Source of the DNA: Lutjanus erythropterus
Lineage: Eukaryota > Chordata > Actinopteri > Lutjaniformes > Lutjanidae
Length of the DNA: 64,000 bases
Assembly: GCA_020091685.1 (NCBI GenBank)
Contig: CM034601.1
Span: 5,230,429 to 5,294,428 of the forward strand
Direction of reading: 5' to 3'
The position numbers and the translations under genes were made by a program. Below are positions 56,251-64,000 of this stretch, one piece after another. The notes beneath the pieces are model-generated. The model saw only the letters and a program-made list of their open reading frames with translations. It searched no databases and was not told where the DNA came from. Position 1 is the stretch's first letter, and every line of letters starts with the position of its first letter.

Positions 56251-59200
56251 GTGTTAACTGCTGCTGTCTTGGATGATTCTCCCCTCGAGATAACCAGGAA
56301 GCAACCTGGATGAATGATGTTCTAATGAAAAATAAAATGTGATTCCTGCTGTCTTCTGCAAGTCTTCAATTCTCTCCACAGACAGCATGTATTTCTGTAA
56401 GACTGATGCGAAATAAAATTCTGTGCATTTTGTCTTCACAGTAGTGTGAGTGATTTTTTAAAAGGTTATTCCGGCCAAAAAAGGGTCATAATACAACTCT
56501 GTTTTTCTAAAATAGTTTCAAGTGACGATAAAATTGCCCCTTCACATGCATAGTTTGAGCTGTTTAGGCTAAAGTTAGAATAAAGCACTTTATTTAAATC
56601 CTGCACACTGTTTTGATCTGGGTTTCACTTTCTTCAAAGATCCTTGACTTTGTTTGTACGGGTCATCCTCTGTACACTTTAAACCACTGTAAGCACTTGT
56701 TGGATTGTGTAAGCCTCCTTTTTCAATCCTTCACACAACTGCTTCCATCCATTTTCATGTAAACAACCAACCGCAGCGTCTTTAAACTGTGTACAAATAA
56801 CACGACTTTACATTTTCATGTACAGCGGACACACCAGAGTCCCATTTTGTGTGTAGATGCTTCGCCATTCCTTCCTTCCGAGTCAGGAGACTTTCATTGT
56901 CATGATAATAAGAATTAAAGTCTGGTGAAACTACAGCAAAACTACTTGGTTAGGTTTCAGGAGAGATCACTGGGCCTCGTGCAAAAAACAGTTGTATGAA
57001 CAGATTTGTTCTGATGTGGTATATGCGAGTCATTAAGGAGAACTTGTCGCCTTCATCAGTTTTCTCATATTTTGCATTTTCTGTCAGATACAATCACAAT
57101 TTATTTAAGTGGTCCAGACCTGTCAAAGAAGTCATGAGCAGTCAGTCTTCTGTTATCCAAACCTCTCTGAACTTGTAAAGTTTTTCTTTTTTACTCATGA
57201 ATGAACACTTCCTTGCGGCAGGAAGTGTAGCCTAATATGGTCTTCTTGGGGCATTAATTATGCTAATTTACAATTCTCATACACGTGCACTCAAATATGC
57301 CCAGGTGGATCATTTACACAGGTATCTGAACTTAAGAGCGTTTGCTGAATCTAATGTGGCGTGATACGAGCCCTTCATACAAAAAAGTTTGTTTGGGTTA
57401 AAATAAGTATGTTAGTTACGTTTTGTACTTGATAAAGTTAAATATTTTATATCAGCATTGAGTTTTAGTTTTAGACGGGAGCCAAAATCTGAATCCTGGG
57501 TAAAAGTCCTGGGTTTGTCTCCCATCCATTAACCACAGCCTCCATCCTGCATGGACTTTCACACTTTTTATACTCTGTCACCAGGCATCTTATATGCATA
57601 GTATTTGGATGCAGGGCCAGCATAACCACAGTGAAACAATCAGTTGATTTTAAAGTTTTATTTCTCTGATTCACCAGCTTTCTTGCTACCAGCGCTCCCT
57701 CACATAGATCGCCCGCTGCTGCACGCTGCAATCAACTCAGCACCGTTACCTGAAGTTACCTGACAGAAGAGTTATCTCAACTAGTGACTGACACTGACCG
57801 TGAAACATGACATGATTAACATCAGCAATATATCATACTGTCAAAAAAGACTAAAACCCCCTGGTGCCCAGAGAAGTAAAAAGACAGGGGTAACAGACTC
57901 ACTGGGGAAGATAGTAATCTTTGAAAATCTAAAAAATAGTTAGAATTGAACCTACAAAATAATCTGCCTTAAGAAACCAGGCAGACATTTTTATTGACGT
58001 CTTAGTCAGGTTAGCCAACATGAGCCCTTCTTGTAATAATAGTCAGTTGAAATCCTCTCCTCCCTTTTCCATCTTGTTCTGTAATTAATTAATTAGTTGC
58101 AGCCTTTGCATTTTCATTAGTCAAAGCAAACAGCAGCATCATGGGAGAGAAGTGCTCTCCACAGAAGTTAATGGGGAGGACTGGTGTATCACCCGCATGC
58201 AAAATGAGACTTCTGCGCATGCACTGCATGTTATTTGATAGAGGAAAATAGTCTTATTTGTACACAGATTGAAGAGACTGAGTGCAACCAAATAAATGCG
58301 TTTGCAGAGAGACTGCCGTGATAATGTCCGCTCTTGATATACAATTCATTCTATGAAGAATACATAGACACACAAAAGACAAGAGTTCTTGGAGAGAAAC
58401 TGGGAGGTTGCTTTGTTACTCTGCACTTGCTGCATGGTCTCATGGCAGTTTGTGAAATTGTTACAGATATTTTATTTAAAGATTTGTGTACATGGACACA
58501 ATTCTTTCTTTTTTTTGTTATACTACATGACTTTCAGACTAATGTATAAAATTTGTGAAATCCTCTTACACTTTCAAAATAAAGGTCTTGGGGTAGGTTT
58601 AGGCACCAAAAGGTTTAGGAAAATACTGGTTTGGTTTAAAATAACTAGTTCCTTAAGACAATCAACACTGACTGATGGTCTCACAGGAGAGCAGAACCGT
58701 GGAGAAAGTCCTGTGTTTACTTCTTACTTTGAAAGTAATGAAAAATATTGCAAACTCATGTCCATAAACACAAATCTATCGATGATATTTTATGACTATT
58801 TCATTAACTGCTGTGATACGGGGCTGACTTTTTTTTTTTTTTTTATAAAACCCAAACCAATTTTCCAAAACCTCACCTCACCAAACATTAACCTTTGTGT
58901 TGTCACATCAGAAAACAGTTTTTTTTTTCCTAAAACAGTGATTGGTAACTTTGTTTGAAGTTTTGCTTCATCAAATCAGAAAATGCATCTTGCATTTTGT
59001 TCTGGATTTATTGCATTTAGTAATTTCAGTTGGAGGACTTTTTGGAATACTTTGTGAATATAATGATGGAAAAGTTGGATTTATTTTATTAAGGTCAGAT
59101 TTCTCTCTATGTGCATCATCAGTAGTAAAAAGTCAATTTAAAGCATCAAATTTCAGTAAATATTTCAAATGTTGTCAGCAAACGTGATGTAATCCCAACA

Positions 59201-59439
59201 ACCTCTAAAGATTCCCCTTATAAACATTTACAAACATCTTGTGACTCACATTGTCCGTCACATAAATAACAAAACTTTGTAAAATTACACAAACCACAGT
59301 GACTGTGTTCCTCCTGGTTTTAGTTCTCAACCTTTTTTTTTTTTTTTTACTCCTTCGTAACCAAACGTGGATGATAGTCTGGGCAGACAGGCATCCACTC
59401 CCCGCTCCCACGGTATCTCACAGCCAATAGATCAGTGTA
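56251..59439. other. gene-desert DNA
   Basis: AT-rich with T-tracts at 58829-58844 and 59332-59348. The longest frame here (189 codons from 58389) has no recognisable domain and crosses a T-tract. Nothing else seen. Confidence 0.35.
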
Positions 59440-59760
59440 AAAGCAAACCTGTGACGTCGGGTCATGATATACTGTGACTTGACTTTAAGTGTGTGTACAG
59501 GTCGGAATCTCTCTGTACGTGTAGACAGAAGCACTGAGGTTGTAGGCCGACACACGGTGCCAGACGCTTCCAATTACATCTCTGTATCTGTCAGGGGGCC
59601 TCCGAAGCTTTGCCCTTTATGAAAACAACGAGCGGCACAAGAGCACGCGAGGCCGCCGCGGTCTGGACGCCACAGATCCGCTCAGCTGCAGCCTGGAGAA
59701 GCTTTCCACCCTCGTCCAGGGAGCGTCGGAGCTCCTTCAGTGTTAAATTACATACAAGGT
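59440..59760. promoter_or_regulatory. candidate non-coding regulatory block
   Basis: CpG-containing, GC-rich island (GTGACGTCGGGTCATGAT near 59451; CCGCCGCGG near 59653) flanked by AT-rich DNA. The TGACGTC core is a CRE-like site. No coding frame is recognisable. Confidence 0.28.
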
Positions 59761-61863
59761 TATTATGAAGCAGCGCTGGGAATCTTTTATCTTGAAATTT
59801 ATTTGTACCTGACTGGACTATGAGATTATTTATTTTAATGACATGGTTGTTCAGTTCTAGCTACAAGCATTTCTTATTGTGTCATCTAGTTTGTGTGCCA
59901 TCCAAAGCCCCATTCAAACATATTTTTGCTCAAATAATTAATCCATATTCCCACAAAGATTTATAGTCAGGGCTGCAGCTAACACTGAGGACACTGAGGT
60001 CATGTCCTCAACAGTGTCTCTGGGTTTTGGGGAGTTTTAATGACCTGAGGAAGAATTTCTCTCTGTTGACTCTTTCAGCCCAAAACCTAAATTGAAACTC
60101 GATTAAAATAAGGTGATTTTCTCTTCCTCTCTAAAATATTCTGACCATTATAACAAAAAGGGGCTAAATGGGGATGGTCCATCACTCCAAAACCCCTCAC
60201 CCAAACCCAAAAATGTCCTATCTGTCTGACAGCCTGTTATCCGAAAAACAAACATCCTTTCAGAGAAAAAAATTTAATTCTCCCCGCCAGGGATGTAAAT
60301 GTTTTGTGTTAAAATAACTATGATCACTGAAGAAAAATTTAAGACTTTAACCAATTAAAAGTGAATCAGTCGATGATTTAGCAGTAGCCTAAAATGGGTG
60401 CAATTGTGCCTCATTGACAGTTTTGTCTGGCGGAGGAAGTTTCCTGTTGAAAAAGGAAACATAAATCTAAAGTGAGATTCATTCAATATTAAGAAAAGTT
60501 TACAGACTTTAGTTTTGGTGAATAGTGAAATGTTTCTTGGAGGAATGGGATGTTACTGACTCTTACTCTTACTCTCCATTTTACTTTTACTTTTTCCATT
60601 ATACACACCTTCGAATCCATAATCATTTGTCTCCTTAGCGTTCCTGGGATGTTTTATGTAAAGCAACTGTCTAGCTTTGTGTCAGTGTTTATGTTTCCAT
60701 GATATTTTTATCTTATCTTACGTGAAGCAACAGACTGTAGCACTGCGCACAAGACAGATTTCTCCTTGGTGACACTTACTTAACACTCAAAGTATACTTT
60801 ATTGTCCCATACCGAAATTAATTTTATGTTTATACACAAATGCCCTGTGTGTTGTACTGTACATCGTTGTTTGTGTGTTTCAGTTGTGAACTGCTGGACC
60901 CACTTTTATGTTCTATGCAGTTGGCTTACATGATCCCTCAAAAACAAATCATTTCAGCGTTCAGCCACGATGTGAAAGATTCAAACTCTGCACTTAACTG
61001 ACATGATTCACCTTCTCCCATAATCTAATCCTGTGGGAGAGGATGAATTAATTCAGCCAAAATTACACTTAATATATATCAAACAATCCTGATTTTCCTT
61101 TCAAAACTATTTTCATTGATTGTCAGTGATGAATAAAACATTCATTGTACAGGGACCATCACTCACCTCACATATCCCAGCATCCTGTCCTCCAACACAG
61201 CCGACCACAGAGGGTATATTCTAAATTATGGATAAATAAAATTGAAGTCAAACACAAGAAGAATATACCTTCACAGTAAAAGAAAACTAAGTCAGGAAAG
61301 TACATAAATAAGATAGAGAAAATCAGTTAGACTACAGACAGTAAATTTTAAGTGTGACACTCCTTCTTGACATTAACTGACAGTAATCTCTGAGATATCC
61401 TTTTTTATCTTCCCCTAAATTCATACAAACATAATGTCTCTAATCCAGCGTGAGTGGGAAGGAGGAGCAGATATCTCTCCGAGCCAGTAAAGAAGTGAAA
61501 GCCAACACGTTCAGTTTCACTTTCGGCAAGTCCGAGTCTGCAGAAATTATAGTCAAACAACTTAGATTTTTTAAATATTTATGCTGTAGCCTTTTTAACA
61601 TTGTGTAAATGGAGTGCTCTGACCTTTAATCAAAATGTCCACAGTTTGAGCCCGGCTATAATTGGTCCATGTCACCCCCCCTCTCTCTCTCTCCCACCAT
61701 TTTATTCCTCTCTGTTTGTCTCTTGTGAAATCTCAAATGAAGGGACAAAATACCACAAAAATACAAAAAAAGCAAAAAAAAAGCCAAATGCAAAATAATG
61801 AATGGTCAATATCAGCAACATCCAGCATAAAAATAATAAACTGGCCACTTAACCATGCCATCA

Positions 61864-61912
<49 letters not shown>

Positions 61913-62154
61913 CATTTAATTTTGACTTTTTTATTAGTTTAGTTGAAAACAATAAGTGTAGTTTTCTTAAATTAGGAAAAGTAAGTAAAAGAACTGACAA
62001 ATAAAGATTATAGAAGAAAATAAGTACTGTATGAGGGTAAAAAGTACTGGAACGGTTAGTGTGCATTTGCAGAAAATCAGTTATAAAATAGCTTTTATAA
62101 GAGGTGGTGGTTGAAGTTGTAGGCAGTGAAGACTCATGATAACAAGCATCCAGC
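59761..62154. other. gene-desert DNA
   Basis: AT-rich with the (ATT)n microsatellite. No gene or bounded transposon recognised. Confidence 0.35.
61864..61912. repeat. (ATT)n microsatellite
   Basis: About 16 trinucleotide units. Open frames coding poly-Ile or poly-Asn across it are artefacts. Confidence 0.95.
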
Positions 62155-62640
62155 AAGGAGTTTATTCCTCTAACACGGTGAAGTAAAGAGGCTGTGTTAC
62201 AGGCAGGGCCGGCTCCAGCCATCATGGCGTCCTGGGTGAGATTAGGTTTTGGTTTTATTTATTTTTTTTATTTTTCCTCTGAAGGCGGCCAGCACCCACC
62301 GGAAGTTGGTGCCCTATTTATACCGCCTGTATGGCCGATGCCTTCACTCTGCCCTGGTCACAGGTGATTAAACGGCCAAACCGGAGTTCATGCATGTTTT
62401 TGCTGATTTACTAACAAGAGTCACATAGCAGCCAAACCGGAGAACAAAAATGCTGGACTGACAGAAAATTGAGAACTTTTTTTTTTTTTTGCCCAACTAG
62501 CGGTAAAGATCTAAGACGTGCAGCATTTTCATCTATCCAACATGTTTGTTTTCTGGTTTGACCACTGTCGTGACTCTTGTTCGTAAATCACCTGTAGCGG
62601 AGCCTCTTTAACTTCACCGTGTTGGAGGAATAAACTCTTA
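62155..62640. mobile_element. long fold-back (inverted-repeat) element
   Basis: The left arm at 62155-62203 (GTTTATTCCTCTAACACGGTG...) is the near-perfect inverse of 62591-62638, and the pairing continues inward: CTAACAAGAGTCAC...CCAAACCGGAGAACAAA (about 62410-62455) pairs with 62522-62590. The left arm also has an internal duplication (GGCCAAACCGGAG / AGCCAAACCGGAG) and a 153-bp insertion. Confidence 0.7.
62204..62356. mobile_element. 153-bp hAT-like MITE inside the fold-back element
   Basis: It starts CAGGGCCGGCTCCAG and ends CTCTGCCCTG, so both termini read CAGGGC. It is flanked by GTTACAGG (62196-62203) and GTCACAGG (62357-62364), an 8-bp target duplication with one change. Confidence 0.7.
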
Positions 62641-63120
62641 GCCTGGATGTAGCTTTAATTACATCACACAGCAAGCAGCACCTCCAGTTCAAACGGCCCA
62701 CACTCGTCCTGTCAGCCGCCATCAGCTGTGGCTCGACCGCTGCGACGCGCTGCAGCTTCAAAGCTGCTGCTCGTCTGGCTCACGCCAAAACCAGTTACGG
62801 TGGTGGAGAGCAGACCGCCGCCACACAAAGGAAGCTTTGCTTTAATGTTATCAGAGACTGATCCACGTCTGTACTGAGCTGTAATGATGCTGTATTTCCC
62901 TGCCTGTCTGACAATGGCCTTATGGCTTTTATAAGCAGGCCCTAATACAACTATACACCATTAGAGAGCCACTTTTATTACGTTTCCAGCCCTGCAGAAG
63001 CCCATTCATCTCCAGCGAGATGGATTGCTCTTGTTTTTTGTGATCATCAAGATGAATGAGTTTATGTTTCCCTCTGGCGATGGAGAGAGGGGGGTGGATG
63101 GGGCCTGAGTGGGGATGAGC
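62641..63120. promoter_or_regulatory. candidate non-coding regulatory block
   Basis: GC-richer, non-repeat segment directly beside the fold-back element, with CTTTAATTACATC, GTTATCAGAG (GATA-type) and CTTTTATAAGC motifs. Inferred regulatory. Confidence 0.28.
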
Positions 63121-63639
63121 ATCTCTGTGCCCAATCAGGAGAATATACTTTATCTTTTTGTCAAAAAAAACCAAAAAAAAACATAGAACTAAAAGGGTAC
63201 TTGATTTTTATCTGTTTTTGTTGGTTTTGAAGTGTCTTTGCTGCTCTTTCTGAGAAGCTGTGTGAGGTTAACATCGCCTCTGGTCCACGCTGTTTCACTT
63301 CCAGAGCTCTCAATATAAACTAATGGGTTTGAAAACTTATTTCGGTTTATGGGATTTTGATTTATATGCAAATTTAACATGCCATTTGAAGCTCTTTGAA
63401 GATAACAACTTTGTTATTCTGGTATCAGTCAATATGTTATCACAAAAAGCATCCTGGGAAATATAAAACTGGGATATGGACCTCTTGGGCAGACAGTATT
63501 TGCCCTTTAACTTTCACCAGATTCTACTCCGAGTTATTAAAAAAAGTTTGCTCAAAAACCTGAGGAAAGAATACCATCTTGAAAAATCTGACGTTTATAG
63601 GTAACCTCCAGTATATCGTTTTGAATATAACATTAGAAA

Positions 63640-64000
63640 TAAAACAGACTTTGATGATCCAATATTGAGAATATTTTTGGTGCCAACTAAAGTTATTCAA
63701 GTAAGGGTGCTATATGCAGACTTCATAAAGGCCTTCAGACAAAAACAGTTACACATTACAGAATACATAAAGAAAAATGGGGAAAAGAAGGTAATCTTTC
63801 ATTATCAAATGAGGACTGGCTTGATGTATGTACCTCTCATGTATGGCAGAAGTTTGTGGAAATGTTTTATTTGTTTTAATTCCTTTATTACATCAAATGT
63901 TGGAGACAGTGTGGGTTTTTGTGAAGTCAGTGACCATATATAATAAGATCTTTCTAGGCTGAGTTTCACCTAACACTATAAACCTATAAATGGGACAATA
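63640..64000 (+). pseudogene. degraded L1-type LINE ORF2 C-terminal fragment
   Basis: With frameshifts and stops, the plus strand near 63775-63930 reads WGKEGNLSLSNEDWLDVCTS and later CWRQCGFL, the order of the W...EDW...CW-CG motifs at the C-terminal end of fish L1-like ORF2. It runs to the window edge. Non-functional. Confidence 0.45.

Noticed and set aside
58389..58958. 189-codon frame in the desert
   Set aside because: Low-complexity, Phe/Leu-rich translation of AT-rich DNA crossing a T-tract, with no family motif and no exon borders.
61662..62225. Poly-Ile and poly-Asn frames
   Set aside because: They are translations of the (ATT)n microsatellite.
1..64000. CRISPR array, operon, phage or viral element
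   Set aside because: No regularly spaced repeats with spacers, no compact co-directional genes, and no retroviral or other viral coding block was recognised; the two real genes are spliced vertebrate genes.

Overview
The window reads as vertebrate nuclear DNA from a ray-finned fish, most likely a spiny-rayed (percomorph) teleost. The evidence is two intron-containing developmental/chromatin genes with clear vertebrate protein sequences, an AT-rich background, many short terminal-inverted-repeat DNA transposons, Tc1/mariner and L1-like remnants, and a tRNA-derived SINE. No bacterial, phage, plasmid or CRISPR feature is visible, and nearly all long open frames outside the two genes are chance frames.

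Layout. Positions 1-4,750 are 5' flank of the first gene, including a likely regulatory block at 1,440-2,120 and a promoter region with E2F-, CCAAT- and octamer-type motifs near 4,100-4,180. Positions 4,765-13,869 hold sap30l (+ strand, four coding exons, 178 residues), a subunit of the Sin3/HDAC corepressor. Its introns carry several transposon copies and one candidate regulatory block. Positions 13,870-21,500 are the interval between two convergent genes, mostly repeats (a nested Tc1 remnant at 17,556-18,897). Positions 21,931-24,434 hold hand1 (- strand, two coding exons, 192 residues), a bHLH factor of heart, lateral mesoderm and extra-embryonic development, with a TATA box about 360 bp upstream of its ATG. 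The tail-to-tail pair sap30l/hand1 matches the known vertebrate neighbourhood (human 5q33).

From about 24,900 to 64,000 no intact gene could be recognised. This looks like the 5' gene desert of hand1: islands of GC-richer, homeodomain/GATA-motif-rich non-repeat DNA (26,400-26,960; 30,400-31,000; 38,380-38,720; 41,690-42,160; 45,020-45,560; 52,380-53,330; 55,930-56,250; 59,440-59,760; 62,640-63,120) separated by AT-rich DNA and transposons. These islands were picked by eye from composition and motifs and are candidate enhancers only. The best is a cluster of GATA-type sites 1.6-2.2 kb upstream of hand1.

The most unusual structures are: a roughly 236-bp inverted-repeat element in sap30l intron 1 that carries the palindrome TCTCGCGAGA in one arm and a near-match in the other; a long fold-back repeat at 62,155-62,640 split by a 153-bp hAT-like insertion with an 8-bp target duplication; a 475-bp hAT-like element inside another repeat at 50,745-52,110; and a twin motif (ATTGG + TTATC, 32-bp period) at 41,903-41,950. 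I did not find a convincing new biological system; the interest lies in regulatory DNA and in transposons that bring transcription-factor motifs.
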